Made by a program: the position numbers and the translations under genes | Origin: Pseudomonas hunanensis | GTDB taxonomy: Bacteria > Pseudomonadota > Gammaproteobacteria > Pseudomonadales > Pseudomonadaceae | Reading direction: 5' to 3' | DNA: 64,000 bases | NCBI RefSeq assembly: GCF_013393325.1 | Contig: NZ_QJRC01000083.1 | Span: 1-64,000, forward strand | Shown: piece after piece, positions 45,058 through 54,680 of the stretch | Position numbering within the stretch: position 1 is the stretch's first letter | How the letters are laid out: the number at the start of each line of letters is the position of its first letter | Notes under the pieces: generated by a model | Database searches by the model: none | What the model saw: the letters and a program-made list of their open reading frames with translations, nothing else | Told to the model about the DNA's origin: nothing

Positions 45058-45528
45058 TCAGGCCTGCACCGCGCCTTCTTCCTTGTGCGCGTTGTGCAGC
45101 ACCTCGATCAGGCAATCTTCAAGTTCGAAGCGCTCATGCAACAGCCCGCCCAACTTGGCCAGCTTTTCGGCAAAGCGCTCGGTGTCCTTGCACTCACCCT
45201 TGGCGCAATGGTCATTGAAGGCCAGTGCGATCTGTGTGCTGTCGTTGATCCGTGGGTTGATTTCTTCGGCCAGCTTCAGCGCCTTCTCGTCCCCGAAAGC
45301 CTTGGCCTCGCTGGCCAATTGCTCGCAGACTTCGAAGTGCCACGCCGAAACGTAATCGACCAGGAGCGCGCAAAAGTCCCCGTTGGTGTCCTTGTCGGCA
45401 AAGGCTGGCTTCACATCGCGCAGGGCGCGAAAAGCCTGCACCAGTTCCTGGCGCTCCTCCAGCCAACGGTCGATCAGCTTGTGAACCCCACCCCAGCGTT
45501 CCTGGGCGTTCTGACAACTATCGAGCAT
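45058..45528 (-). CDS. rsd: Anti-sigma-70 factor Rsd (AlgQ)
   Basis: A 156-residue all-helical protein that binds sigma-70 region 4 and shifts RNA polymerase to other sigma factors in stationary phase; in Pseudomonas it is also called AlgQ and affects alginate and siderophore genes. Family segments are ERWGGVHKLIDRWLEERQEL and VSAWHFEVCEQLASEA. The ATG gives MLDSCQNAQ with GGGAAGAG upstream. It converges with the FKBP gene. The 231 bp upstream hold no gene; a promoter is expected there. Confidence 0.92.
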   Translation of the reverse strand: MLDSCQNAQERWGGVHKLIDRWLEERQELVQAFRALRDVKPAFADKDTNGDFCALLVDYVSAWHFEVCEQLASEAKAFGDEKALKLAEEINPRINDSTQIALAFNDHCAKGECKDTERFAEKLAKLGGLLHERFELEDCLIEVLHNAHKEEGAVQA

Positions 45529-45759
45529 GGCGATCTCTTCCCTTCTGGGTAGATGCCGCTGCACCTCGCACCACGACCGCGCAGCACAAAGGTGTCATCA
45601 GCAGGACGGCATCGAGCAGTTGTGTTTTCGGTATGCGTGCTGGGAGATTATTCCCGCGCGTGCTGGCCTTCAAGGTACGCAGCACACAAAGTTCATACAA
45701 GTGTTTAATACACTGTTATATCGCCATTGGTCGCGCTAATGGCGCAACCTTGCGCCAGG

Positions 45760-46266
45760 TCATGTTCTTGCCAGGGTGCGGAAACGATACGCCAGCAGGC
45801 AACTCAAGGGCAGCACCGCCAGCAGCAGGAAGGCCAACAGGCTCCACTCCGGCAGTGTCAGGTCGAGAAAGCTCCAGGTAAGCGAGCTGCAATCGGGCCC
45901 CCCCAGCAACAGTTGCCGCGCCGCCTCGGCCCAGGAGTGCTCGAACACCCGCCCGATCGGCGCCGGGCACATATGGATGACCCCATGAGCACCCTGCAAC
46001 CAGACATGCCGCGCGGCCAGCACCGCGCCGGCCAGCGAGCAGCCCAGCGCCACCCGCGCATAACGAAGGGTGCCCCGCGTGCCCGGTGCCTGCAGCACCG
46101 CCGCGAGGCACAGCAGCGCGTAAAGGCCAAGCAGTAACCGCTGGCTGAAGCACAAGGGGCAAGGCACCAACCCCAGTGTATTTTCCAGGTGGAATGAAAC
46201 AACCAGTACCGCCATTGCAGCCAGGCAGGCAGGAAGAAAAAGGGTGCGCAAATGGGCCGGAAGCAT
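45760..46266 (-). CDS. dsbB: Disulfide bond formation protein DsbB (DsbH)
   Basis: A 168-residue inner-membrane protein with four helices. The first periplasmic cysteine pair is in VPCPLCFSQRLLL (CPLC), and the second pair is in HMCPAPIGRVFEH and GGPDCSSLTW. It reoxidises DsbA and passes electrons to quinones. The P. aeruginosa gene at this location is called dsbH. It lies between rsd and hemY on the same strand. The 221 bp on its upstream side (46267-46487) show one GC hairpin but no gene. Confidence 0.9.
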   Translation of the reverse strand: MLPAHLRTLFLPACLAAMAVLVVSFHLENTLGLVPCPLCFSQRLLLGLYALLCLAAVLQAPGTRGTLRYARVALGCSLAGAVLAARHVWLQGAHGVIHMCPAPIGRVFEHSWAEAARQLLLGGPDCSSLTWSFLDLTLPEWSLLAFLLLAVLPLSCLLAYRFRTLART

Positions 46267-46487
46267 GGGCTGGGTAAGTCCCGGGGAGATGTTGTGGTTT
46301 GAAACGGTAGAGGAAAGACACGCTTTGTTTCAAGGCACGACAGCAGCGACAAGTCGCTGAATCGCGTAGGAAATTTCCAGCGATGGAGTGGGAAGCGCCG
46401 GAAGGAGTGGACTACGGATCTAACTGACAGCAATCGATAAATTACCCGCTCCCGAAGCCCGCACCTTGGCGCGGGCCTTGGGGTGGG

Positions 46488-47726
46488 TCAGGCGCGTACG
46501 CCTTCGGGCAAAGGCAGCGCCAGCAGGCGTTCGTCCAGCAGGCCAAGGCCCTCCTGGAACAGCTGGTTGCTGCGCTCGGTCTCGCCCAGCCCCGCGAGCA
46601 AGCGAGCCAGCTCGGCACAGGCCTCGGGGTTGCGCTCCATGCGCAGGCTGCTTTCCAGGTAATCACGCGCCTTGCCCCACAGGCGGTTCTGCAGGCTCAG
46701 ACGGCCCAAGGTCAGCAGCAGGCTGGCGTCTTGCGGGTGGGCCTTGAGCCAACCTTCTGCGGTTTGCAGCTGACGCGCCGGATCATCACCGCGCACCAAG
46801 CCATAAAGGCGGGCCAGGTGGCTTTCGTATTCGCGCTTGAGGGCAGTGCGCAGCACGTGCTCGGCCTCGCTCTGGGCACCTACCTGGCGCAATTGCTCGG
46901 CGTACGCCAATACCAGCTGTGGCTCTTGGCGCTGGGCTGCGGTCAGCTGTTGCCAGGCGCGCTCCAGGGCCTGACGTGCAGTTTGCGCGTCCTCGCCACG
47001 GGTGGTGGCCAGGCTCAGGTTCTGGCCCCAGGCACGCTGCTCCAGGGCGGCCAGCTCGGCGGGCGGCAACACCTTGCCCTTGCGCAGGTCGGGCAGCAGG
47101 CGGATCAGTGCGGACCAGTCGCCGCGCTCCAGGTACAGGCGTTGCAGCAGGCGCAACACCTGGCTGTTGTGCGGGTGGCGCTCCTGCATGGCCAGCAGGG
47201 TTTCCAGAGCCCCATCGGTTTCACCACGGTCCATTTGCAACTGGGCATGGGTCAGGGCAATGGCCAGTTCCGCTTGCGGCTGGCGCTCCAAGGCACGCTC
47301 CAGCAGGTTGTCGCTGTCTTCGGTGCGGCCTTGCTCGTTGGCAGCACGCGCGGCACCGAGGTAATACAGCAGCGGTTGGCGCTCGGCCTCGGCGGCGCGG
47401 TGCAGGTGACGCTGAGCGCTGGCCCAGCGACCCTCGGCGAGATCGAGCTGGCCCTGCTCGATGGCCACGCGGATGCGCCGGCTGCGGTTACGCCGCGACC
47501 ACGGGTTGACCACACCGCTGGAGGTCAGCACCAGGCCGACCAGGTAGCGCAACAGCCACAACAGCGCGACCACGGCCAGCAAGCCGGCCAGGGCCGCCCA
47601 CAGCCCCGATTGATAGCGGAAACCACCATAGGAAATCAGCACGTAACCGCTGTGCTTGGCGACTGCGATGCCCAGCGCGGCGGCAACCACGATTGCCAGC
47701 ACGGCCAGCAGGTAGACACGCTTCAT
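46488..47726 (-). CDS. hemY: HemY, heme-biosynthesis-associated TPR protein
   Basis: A 412-residue membrane protein with two N-terminal helices (about 5-22 and 40-62) and TPR repeats to the end (LDLAEGRWASAQRHLHRAAE, QNRLWGKARDYLESSLRMER). It is the proteobacterial HemY of the hemCDXY operon, not the oxygen-dependent protoporphyrinogen oxidase of Bacillus with the same name. Its role in tetrapyrrole synthesis is unclear; scaffold functions are suggested. It overlaps hemX by four bases. Confidence 0.9.
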   Translation of the reverse strand: MKRVYLLAVLAIVVAAALGIAVAKHSGYVLISYGGFRYQSGLWAALAGLLAVVALLWLLRYLVGLVLTSSGVVNPWSRRNRSRRIRVAIEQGQLDLAEGRWASAQRHLHRAAEAERQPLLYYLGAARAANEQGRTEDSDNLLERALERQPQAELAIALTHAQLQMDRGETDGALETLLAMQERHPHNSQVLRLLQRLYLERGDWSALIRLLPDLRKGKVLPPAELAALEQRAWGQNLSLATTRGEDAQTARQALERAWQQLTAAQRQEPQLVLAYAEQLRQVGAQSEAEHVLRTALKREYESHLARLYGLVRGDDPARQLQTAEGWLKAHPQDASLLLTLGRLSLQNRLWGKARDYLESSLRMERNPEACAELARLLAGLGETERSNQLFQEGLGLLDERLLALPLPEGVRA

Positions 47727-48823
47727 GGCTTGCCCCCTTCAGCCTCGGCCGGCAGATGACGCCGCTGAATGTAGGCCTGCACTGCCGCCAGGCTTTCGCT
47801 GAGGTCGGGGGTAACCACGGACACGGGCTGATCGGCCAACGCATTGAGGCTGTCGAGCATGGCCTTGCTTTGCGGGTTGTCGGCGTTGAAGTTCGCCAGC
47901 AGCACGCTGCGGGCATCATCCAGCGCCTGTGTGTAGACCTTGGCGTCACCATTGAGCGCCGCCCACTGGGCCTGTTCGATGGTCAGGCTCAGGGCCAGGC
48001 GCAGCTGGTTCAGCTGCTGCCCGGCCAGCAGTGGCCGCACGTTTTCATCGGCGTTGAAGTCGATCTGGAAGTACTTGGAAATTTCTGCCCACCACTGCGA
48101 CAGCCGGCTGGCACCATCACCATCGGCGGTCAGGGCGCCAAGCGCATCGGCATTGGTGTCGAATTCGGGCGACTGGGCGCTTAGCTGCTGTACCAGCTCA
48201 CGCTGTGCTGCCAGTTTCAGGAACAGGCCAGTACGGTCCGGTTGCTGGGTGCTGCCGAGCGTGGCCAGGCTGCGTGCCAGTTGCTCCCGGGCGGCGAAAG
48301 CACCCGGGTCGCTCTGCTCGCGCAGAATTTCGTCGGCGCCTTCGACCAAGGCTTTGGCACTGGTGATGTCCTGCAAGGCCGAAAGGCGCAGGGTAGCCAG
48401 GCGCAAGAGGTGCTCGGCTTCTGCCAGGCGCCACTCCTTGCGGCTTTCTCCCAGCACGGTTTCCAGGCGCTGGCTGAGGCGCTGCTGGTCGCCCTGCAAT
48501 TGCGCCACCAGGCGTCGGCGGTCTTCCAGCTCGCTGGCTGCAGGCAAGCTGGCCAGTTGCGCGCTGATCTGCTGTTCGCGCTGCTGCAGGGCTTCGGCGC
48601 GCTGGGTCAGCGCCTCGATGTGCTGGCCCTGGTTGAACTCGCTGCCTTGCAGTTGACGCACCTGCCAGACACCCCAGCCACCTACCGCCACCCCGGCCGC
48701 GCCAAGCAACAGGGCCAGCGCTGCCAGGCCACTGCCGGAGCGCTTGGCAGGTGGGGCGGTAACGGGTTCCGCCGGCGTCTGTGCCGACGGCTGATCGTTA
48801 TTGGACAAGACAGTCTCGCTCAC
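47723..48823 (-). CDS. hemX: HemX family protein
   Basis: A 366-residue protein with a proline-rich cytoplasmic N-terminus, one membrane helix (about 32-55: LAALALLLGAAGVAVGGWGV) and a coiled-coil periplasmic part (about 60-160). It is often annotated as uroporphyrinogen-III C-methyltransferase, but no methyltransferase motifs are seen. Start is uncertain: the GTG at 48823 (VSETVLSNN) was chosen; an in-frame ATG at 48850 has no better ribosome site. It lies between hemD and hemY in one operon. Confidence 0.88.
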   Translation of the reverse strand: MSETVLSNNDQPSAQTPAEPVTAPPAKRSGSGLAALALLLGAAGVAVGGWGVWQVRQLQGSEFNQGQHIEALTQRAEALQQREQQISAQLASLPAASELEDRRRLVAQLQGDQQRLSQRLETVLGESRKEWRLAEAEHLLRLATLRLSALQDITSAKALVEGADEILREQSDPGAFAAREQLARSLATLGSTQQPDRTGLFLKLAAQRELVQQLSAQSPEFDTNADALGALTADGDGASRLSQWWAEISKYFQIDFNADENVRPLLAGQQLNQLRLALSLTIEQAQWAALNGDAKVYTQALDDARSVLLANFNADNPQSKAMLDSLNALADQPVSVVTPDLSESLAAVQAYIQRRHLPAEAEGGKP

Positions 48824-48868
48824 GTATCCATCCTTTGCATGGGGGCGCATCGCGTACAGCTTAGCGCC

Positions 48869-49636
48869 TTAAGAGGCAGGTGCAGCGCTACGCTGCACGG
48901 CTGCCAGCAAGGCCGTGGCACTGGCGCCACGGCAATCCACAACCTGTTGGGCCCCGGCGGCCCTGGCCTGCTCGGCGACCCGTGGGCTGGGCACGAACAG
49001 CGGCAGGCGTGCCAGCTGCGGCCAATCCGCACCGGCCAGCTGCTGCAAATGTTCAAAACCCTGCCCACTGCTGACCACCAGGCCATTGAGGCGTTCCGCT
49101 TCGATGCGGCGCATCAGCGTACCCGCCGGGTATACCGGCAGGCAGCGACGATACAGTTCCAGATATTCGACACTAGCACCTTGCTCTGCAAGACGCTCTG
49201 CCAGCAGTTCGCGACCTCCGACGCCGCGAACGATCAACACACGCGGTGCCGGCGCGGCAACTGCCTGGCGCAGGGCCGGCAGCGCCAGCAAGGCTTCGCT
49301 GTCATCGCCACGCGGCGGAGCGCTCACCTCCAACCCCGCCCCCTGCAGCACCGCAGCGGTTGCCTCGCCCACCGTGAACCAGCCTTGGCGTGGCGGCTGA
49401 AGGCTGGCCTTGGCCAGTTGCTCAAGCAACAGGCGGGCGGCCGGCTTGCTAACCACGATGATTGCCTGGAAGCCGTGCAGGCCTTCCAGTAACAATCGCT
49501 GCGGGGTCTCTAACGTAACGGGCTCAATCGCCAGCAGTGGCAGGCAACTGCTGCCCACGCCCTCCTCCGCCAGGCTTTGCGCCAGTGCCGCGCAGTCCTC
49601 GGCAGGCCGGGTCAGCAACAGGCGCCATTGGCTCAC
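48869..49636 (-). CDS. hemD: Uroporphyrinogen-III synthase
   Basis: A 255-residue cytosolic enzyme that closes hydroxymethylbilane into uroporphyrinogen III, inverting ring D. Two similar alpha/beta halves are visible, with [19 protein letters not shown] at the start, [20 protein letters not shown] in the middle and [17 protein letters not shown] near residue 185. Sequence conservation in this family is always low. The GTG start overlaps the hemC stop (GTGA), so translation is coupled. Confidence 0.9.
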   Translation of the reverse strand: MSQWRLLLTRPAEDCAALAQSLAEEGVGSSCLPLLAIEPVTLETPQRLLLEGLHGFQAIIVVSKPAARLLLEQLAKASLQPPRQGWFTVGEATAAVLQGAGLEVSAPPRGDDSEALLALPALRQAVAAPAPRVLIVRGVGGRELLAERLAEQGASVEYLELYRRCLPVYPAGTLMRRIEAERLNGLVVSSGQGFEHLQQLAGADWPQLARLPLFVPSPRVAEQARAAGAQQVVDCRGASATALLAAVQRSAAPAS

Positions 49637-50574
49637 GGGTGGCCGGCCTCGCCATAGACTTCCTTGAGGATGGCCTCGGCGCCCTGGCTCAGTAAGTCCT
49701 CGGCTACCTGTACGCCCAAGGTTTCGGCAGCAGTGCGAGGGGCGCGGGCATCGGCCACCAGCAGCGTTCCGCCACTCGGCTGGCCGACCAGGCCACGCAG
49801 CCACAGCTGGTCGCCTTCAAGCACCGCATAGCAGGCGATCGGCACCTGGCAGCCGCCATTCAGGTGCTTGTTCAGGGCACGTTCGGCCACCACCCGGTCG
49901 GCGGTATCGGCATGGTGCAGTGGCGCCAGCAATGCATGAGTCTCAACGTCGGCACTGCGGCACTCGATACCCACGGCGCCCTGGCCGCCAGCCGGCAGGC
50001 TGTCATCGACGCTGATGGTGGAGGTGATGCGGTCTTCGAAGCCCAGACGGATCAGGCCTGCGGCGGCGAGGATGATGGCGTCGTACTCGCCGGCATCCAG
50101 CTTGGCCAGGCGGGTGTTGACGTTGCCCCGCAGAAAGCGGATTTGCAGGTCTGGCCGGCGCGCCAGCAGCTGGGCCTGGCGGCGCAGGCTGGAGGTGCCG
50201 ACGATGCTGCCGGCAGGTAGTGCTTCGAGGCTGTCGAACGTATTGGAAACGAAGGCGTCACGCGGGTCTTCACGCTCGCAGATGCAGTACAGGCCCAGGC
50301 CTTCGGGGAAGTCCATGGGCACGTCCTTCATCGAATGCACGGCGATGTCGGCTTCGTTGTCCAGCAGGGCGGTTTCCAGCTCCTTGACGAACAGGCCTTT
50401 GCCGCCGATTTTCGCCAGCGGCGCGTCGAGTAGCTTGTCACCACGGCTGACCATGGGCACCAGGGTCACCAGCAGACCCGGGTGAGCCTGCTCGAGACGG
50501 GCTTTGACGTATTCGGCCTGCCACAGGGCCAAGGCACTTTTACGGGTGGCAATGCGGATTTCGCGAGTGGACAT
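49633..50574 (-). CDS. hemC: Porphobilinogen deaminase (hydroxymethylbilane synthase)
   Basis: A 313-residue enzyme that joins four porphobilinogens into hydroxymethylbilane. Signature segments are [55 protein letters not shown] and [16 protein letters not shown], whose cysteine carries the dipyrromethane cofactor. It leads the hemCDXY operon. The frame is open 46 codons further up into a REP repeat, but the family start is MSTREIRIA. In Pseudomonas this operon lies behind algR. Confidence 0.95.
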   Translation of the reverse strand: MSTREIRIATRKSALALWQAEYVKARLEQAHPGLLVTLVPMVSRGDKLLDAPLAKIGGKGLFVKELETALLDNEADIAVHSMKDVPMDFPEGLGLYCICEREDPRDAFVSNTFDSLEALPAGSIVGTSSLRRQAQLLARRPDLQIRFLRGNVNTRLAKLDAGEYDAIILAAAGLIRLGFEDRITSTISVDDSLPAGGQGAVGIECRSADVETHALLAPLHHADTADRVVAERALNKHLNGGCQVPIACYAVLEGDQLWLRGLVGQPSGGTLLVADARAPRTAAETLGVQVAEDLLSQGAEAILKEVYGEAGHP

Positions 50575-50670
50575 GGAACGCCCCGATCCAGAGAAATACC
50601 ACCGATGATAACAGCATCGCCGGTATCGCTTGCAGATACGGATCAACAGGTCATGTGCGGCTTTGTGTGA

Positions 50671-50713
50671 AAGCGGCCTTGCGGCCCTTTCGCGACACAA
50701 GGCCGCTCCCACA
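50671..50713. repeat. REP repeat between algR and hemC
   Basis: AAGCGGCCTTGCGGCCCTTT then CGCGACACAAGGCCGCTCC, a single copy of the second family. It separates the algR end from the hemC promoter region. Confidence 0.8.
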
Positions 50714-50749
50714 AGGGCAGAACCAGGCCACAGGTTTGCGCAGACGGCC

Positions 50750-51493
50750 TCAGAGCGTCTGCATCATCTTGCGCACCCCAGCCACATGCCGGCGGCTGAC
50801 GGTCAGGGCGTCGCCGTCCAGGCCTTTCAGGTACAGCTGAAAGTGCCCCAGCGGGGTGCGCTGCAGGCGTTCGATGCGCTCGCGGGCGACCAACGCATTG
50901 CGGTGGATGCGCACGAAGCGTTCGCCAAACTCGTCTTCCAGGGCCTTGAGTGGCTCATCGAGCAGTACTTCCCCGGCTTCGTGGCGCAAGGTCACGTACT
51001 TGTGGTCGGCGATGAAATAGATCACCTGGGGTATAGGGATCAATTCGATGCCTTTACGTGTACGGGCACTGATGTGGCTGCGTGGGCCACCACCTTCGTT
51101 GGCTGGCCGGGTAAGCGCCGCCAATTGGGCACGGTTGGGTTTTTCGGCCTTGCGCAAGGCATCGCGCAACGCCTGGGGCTGGAAAGGCTTGGTCACATGG
51201 CTGAGGGTACTGTCCTTGAATGCCTCGGCACCGTATTCATCGTCCCCGGTGCAAAACACCACCGCCGGCGGCGCCTCGCGTTCGCACAGGCGAGCGGCGA
51301 CCTGCAGGCCATCCAGGCCTGGCATGCCGATGTCCAGCAGGACCACATCGGGCTTGAGGCTTTCGATCAGCGCCAGGGCCTCCTCGCCGTTGGTGGCGCT
51401 GGGCTCCAGCACGGTGTAACCCTCCAGTTCGCCGAGCAGCCGGGTGAGGCGTTCACGGCCTTGGGGTTCGTCATCAACGATCAGGACATTCAT
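50750..51493 (-). CDS. algR: Response regulator AlgR (LytTR family)
   Basis: A 247-residue DNA-binding regulator. The receiver domain (1-120) has the phosphorylatable D54 ([13 protein letters not shown]) with acidic DDE near residue 8. The LytTR DNA-binding domain (about 140-245) has [20 protein letters not shown] and [19 protein letters not shown]. In P. aeruginosa AlgR controls alginate, twitching and virulence genes with the sensor AlgZ (FimS) encoded just upstream. Here the upstream gap to argH is only about 296 bp, so no algZ is present at this site. Confidence 0.93.
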   Translation of the reverse strand: MNVLIVDDEPQGRERLTRLLGELEGYTVLEPSATNGEEALALIESLKPDVVLLDIGMPGLDGLQVAARLCEREAPPAVVFCTGDDEYGAEAFKDSTLSHVTKPFQPQALRDALRKAEKPNRAQLAALTRPANEGGGPRSHISARTRKGIELIPIPQVIYFIADHKYVTLRHEAGEVLLDEPLKALEDEFGERFVRIHRNALVARERIERLQRTPLGHFQLYLKGLDGDALTVSRRHVAGVRKMMQTL

Positions 51494-51789
51494 AATTGCG
51501 CTGGATTCCTGAATGAGTCTCGCACAGGTATAGCGTAGACAGGTGTGGTTCGAGCGACACTGCGGTCACGCTCTAGACCGGTGCGATGGCCAAAGATTCA
51601 CTCGGACGGCAGATTCACCGCCAGTCCCTTGTCCAACTGTAGACGGTCCGTGGAACACTGCCGTTCATTCCTTAAAATCCTTCTCTGCCATTTTCCGGGC
51701 ATTTCTCTCGACCGGCGCCCTGCGGCAGCCAGCCCAACCCTGCTATTATCGGCGCCACTTTTTCGTTCACGCCTGCAATGAGTGAATCC

Positions 51790-53184
51790 ATGAGCACCGA
51801 CAAGACCAATCAGTCCTGGGGCGGCCGCTTCAGTGAGCCCGTCGACGCCTTCGTCGCCCGTTTCACCGCCTCGGTCGATTTCGACAAGCGCCTGTACCGC
51901 CACGACATCATGGGTTCGATCGCCCATGCCACCATGCTGGCGCAGGTCGGCGTGCTCAGCGATGCCGAGCGCGACACCATCATCGATGGCCTGAAAACCA
52001 TCCAGGGCGAGATCGAAGCCGGTAACTTCGACTGGCGCGTCGACCTCGAAGACGTGCACATGAACATCGAAGCACGCCTGACTGACCGCATCGGCATCAC
52101 CGGTAAGAAGCTGCACACAGGCCGTAGCCGCAACGACCAGGTGGCCACCGACATCCGCCTGTGGCTGCGCGACGAAATCGACCTGATCCTGGCCGAAATA
52201 ACCCGCCTGCAGCAGGGCCTGCTGGAGCAGGCCGAGCGCGAAGCCGAAACCATCATGCCCGGCTTCACTCACCTGCAAACCGCGCAGCCGGTCACCTTCG
52301 GCCACCACCTGCTGGCCTGGTTCGAAATGCTCAGCCGCGACTACGAGCGCCTGGTCGACTGCCGCAAGCGCGCCAATCGCATGCCACTGGGCAGCGCGGC
52401 GTTGGCTGGCACCACCTACCCGATCGACCGCGAGCTCACCTGCAAGCTGCTGGGCTTCGAAGCCGTGGCCGGCAACTCGCTGGACGGCGTGTCGGACCGT
52501 GACTTCGCCATCGAATTCTGCGCTGCTGCCAGCGTGGCGATGATGCACCTGTCGCGCTTCTCCGAAGAGCTGGTGCTGTGGACCAGCGCGCAGTTCCAGT
52601 TCATCGACCTGCCCGACCGCTTCTGCACCGGCAGCTCGATCATGCCGCAGAAAAAGAACCCGGACGTGCCAGAGCTGGTGCGCGGCAAGACCGGCCGCGT
52701 GTTTGGCGCTTTGACCGGCCTGCTGACCCTGATGAAAGGCCAGCCGTTGGCCTACAACAAGGACAACCAGGAAGACAAGGAACCGCTGTTCGACGCCGCC
52801 GACACCCTGCGCGACTCGCTGCGTGCCTTTGCCGACATGATCCCGGCGATCAAGCCCAAGCACGCCATCATGCGTGAAGCGGCCCTGCGCGGCTTCTCCA
52901 CCGCCACCGACCTGGCCGACTACCTGGTACGCCGTGGCCTGCCGTTCCGTGACTGCCACGAAATCGTTGGCCACGCGGTGAAGTATGGTGTGGACACCGG
53001 CAAGGACCTGGCCGAGATGAGCCTGGACGAACTGCGCCAGTTCAGCGACCAGATCGAGCAAGACGTGTTTGCCGTGCTCACTCTGGAAGGCTCGGTGAAT
53101 GCCCGTAACCACATTGGTGGTACGGCGCCGGCGCAAGTGCGTGCGGCGGTGGTTCGCGGCAAGGCGCTGCTGGCTTCGCGCTGA
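51790..53184 (+). CDS. argH: Argininosuccinate lyase
   Basis: A 464-residue homotetrameric enzyme that splits argininosuccinate into arginine and fumarate, the last step of arginine synthesis. The fumarase/aspartase signature is [12 protein letters not shown] (catalytic serine loop); other segments are [20 protein letters not shown] and [17 protein letters not shown]. Start chosen at the ATG giving [14 protein letters not shown], the usual N-terminus; an ATG four codons upstream (51778) is possible. Divergent from algR. The shared gap (51494-51789) shows no gene and no clear promoter boxes besides TATTAT at about 51742. Confidence 0.96.
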   Translation: MSTDKTNQSWGGRFSEPVDAFVARFTASVDFDKRLYRHDIMGSIAHATMLAQVGVLSDAERDTIIDGLKTIQGEIEAGNFDWRVDLEDVHMNIEARLTDRIGITGKKLHTGRSRNDQVATDIRLWLRDEIDLILAEITRLQQGLLEQAEREAETIMPGFTHLQTAQPVTFGHHLLAWFEMLSRDYERLVDCRKRANRMPLGSAALAGTTYPIDRELTCKLLGFEAVAGNSLDGVSDRDFAIEFCAAASVAMMHLSRFSEELVLWTSAQFQFIDLPDRFCTGSSIMPQKKNPDVPELVRGKTGRVFGALTGLLTLMKGQPLAYNKDNQEDKEPLFDAADTLRDSLRAFADMIPAIKPKHAIMREAALRGFSTATDLADYLVRRGLPFRDCHEIVGHAVKYGVDTGKDLAEMSLDELRQFSDQIEQDVFAVLTLEGSVNARNHIGGTAPAQVRAAVVRGKALLASR

Positions 53185-53193
53185 TCAGAGCCT

Positions 53194-53212
53194 GGGGCCG
53201 CTTTGCGGCCCC
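53194..53212. repeat. Short REP-family hairpin after argH
   Basis: GGGGCCGCTTTGCGGCCCC is a perfect 8-bp stem, the head of the second REP family. It sits between convergent argH and the glutathione transferase gene and may work as a terminator. Confidence 0.6.
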
Positions 53213-53217
53213 GGCCG

Positions 53218-53880
53218 TTAGCGTTTACCGCTACGAATCATCTCCATGAAGGCCGGCATCGCCGCCTCTTTGTCCGCCACGACCCGCGCCATGTGCGGGT
53301 TCTCGTTCATCAGCTGCAGCAACGCCTTGGCCTGCGGGAAGTCCGCCAGGAAGTCGATGTTCAGCACCTTCTTGCCCACGGCATACGCCAGGTCGACCGA
53401 GAAGCAGAACATCAGGTCTGCCAGCGTCAGTTGCTCACCCGCTACATAAGGTGCGAATCGCCCATTGCGTTTGAGGGTGGCAAAGCCAGCCAGCAGGTCG
53501 GCACGGGCTTTCTCCTTGATCAGTGGCTCCACCGACATGCCAAAGAACGCCTCGGCATAGCAGGTTCGTGCCGGCAGTTCGATATACAACTCGATTTCCT
53601 TGCGTAGCTCACGCACCTTGGCCTGCCCGAATGGGTCGGCCGGCAACAGCGCCTTGCCCCCCTGGGTCTGCTCGATGTAGTCGAGGATCACACTGGTTTC
53701 GCTGAGGAAGCCATGTTCGGTTTCAAGCACCGGCACCTTGCCACGTGGGCTCACTTTCAGTGCCTGTGGCGCCTGGCCGCCATAGAATGTGACTTCCTCG
53801 AAGGGCAGGCCTTTTTCCAGCAGGGCCAGTTTGACCATGTTGTAGTAGTTGCTGACCGAGAATCCATAAAGCTTGAGCAT
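53218..53880 (-). CDS. Glutathione S-transferase family protein
   Basis: A 220-residue soluble protein with an N-terminal thioredoxin-like domain (about 1-80: LKLYGFSVSNYYNMVKLALL, SPRGKVPVLETEHGFLSETSVI) and a C-terminal helical domain (about 90-205). KVPVLE and ETSVILDYIE are the usual glutathione-binding parts. The ATG at 53880 gives MLKLYGF. The substrate is unknown; detoxification of electrophiles is the general role. It stands alone. Confidence 0.86.
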   Translation of the reverse strand: MLKLYGFSVSNYYNMVKLALLEKGLPFEEVTFYGGQAPQALKVSPRGKVPVLETEHGFLSETSVILDYIEQTQGGKALLPADPFGQAKVRELRKEIELYIELPARTCYAEAFFGMSVEPLIKEKARADLLAGFATLKRNGRFAPYVAGEQLTLADLMFCFSVDLAYAVGKKVLNIDFLADFPQAKALLQLMNENPHMARVVADKEAAMPAFMEMIRSGKR

Positions 53881-54028
53881 GAGGTAACAGCCTCCAGGCC
53901 GTAAGGGGTTGGCCCGGCTTTTATAGACCGTACGCCCGCCCCTGACTAGCGTCATGCACCCCATCAATGCCCAGGCATTGCCGCCACGGGCGTGGCACAC
54001 TGTCGTATCCCATCACAGGAGTACCGCC

Positions 54029-54328
54029 ATGAGCGAGCCCACCGACCTCGACAATGACGACGAAGCCTTCGCCGAGGCAACGCTGACCCAGGCCATCGAA
54101 AACCAGATCGAAAGCGGCGAACCGCCAGCGGCCAAAGCCACTTACAACAAGCTGACCCTGGTCGGCTATGAGCGTGAAGACATTCTCAACCTGATGGCCC
54201 ATGTGCTGGCCTTCGAGATCGACAACATGCTGGTAGAGGACCGCGCGTTCAACGGCGAGTGGTATGAAAACGCTTTGCGGGCGCTGCCGGAGCTGCCGCC
54301 TGAGATGGATCAAGGCGAGGACGAATAA
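54029..54328 (+). CDS. Small acidic protein, function unknown
   Basis: A 99-residue, very acidic protein (DNDDEAFAEATLTQAIEN at the start, PEMDQGEDE at the end) with a helical middle (YEREDILNLMAHVLAFEID). I do not recognise the family beyond its being common in Pseudomonas. A good AGGAG lies seven bases upstream of the ATG, which supports a real gene. Next is another small gene on the same strand after 69 bases. Confidence 0.72.
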   Translation: MSEPTDLDNDDEAFAEATLTQAIENQIESGEPPAAKATYNKLTLVGYEREDILNLMAHVLAFEIDNMLVEDRAFNGEWYENALRALPELPPEMDQGEDE

Positions 54329-54397
54329 CCCGACTACACTCGAAGATCAGGCACCGCTGACGGTGCCGCCATCCTTGTCTGGAAGTCAGGAGCTGCC

Positions 54398-54643
54398 ATG
54401 CCTTTTACCCCCGATCTGATCGACGAACTGGAAGTACTCGCGCTGTTCAAACACGACAGCAGCCAGGAAGGCATCAAGATTAACAGTACCGCCGCCCCTG
54501 CCCTGATCGCGGCAGCGCAACGCCTGCATGAAAAGGGGCTGACCGATCAACCTGATGGCGGCTACCTGACCAGCCTGGGTCATGACGCCGTTGAAAGCGT
54601 GCAATTGCTGCAGAACATTCTCAAGGCGCCACAGCCGGCCTGA
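54398..54643 (+). CDS. TIGR02647 family protein
   Basis: An 81-residue protein whose sequence (FTPDLIDELEVLALFKHDS, then INSTAAPALIAAAQRLHEKG and LTSLGHDAVESVQLLQ) fits the small TIGR02647 family from Pseudomonas and relatives. A winged-helix-like pattern is possible. Function unknown. CAGGAG lies about eight bases before the ATG. Confidence 0.8.
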   Translation: MPFTPDLIDELEVLALFKHDSSQEGIKINSTAAPALIAAAQRLHEKGLTDQPDGGYLTSLGHDAVESVQLLQNILKAPQPA

Positions 54644-54653
54644 GCCGAGATTG

Positions 54654-54676
54654 AAAAGGGGCTGCCATGCAGCCCC
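54654..54676 (-). terminator. Terminator of the FTR1 gene
   Basis: On the minus strand GGGGCTGC-ATG-GCAGCCCC is followed by TTTT, five bases after the FTR1 stop. Confidence 0.75.
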
Positions 54677-54680
54677 TCGC

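Noticed and set aside
46458..46478. GC hairpin downstream of hemY as terminator
   Set aside because: The stem is good (GCCCGC/GCGGGC), but no T tract follows on the minus strand, so the support is too weak for a call.
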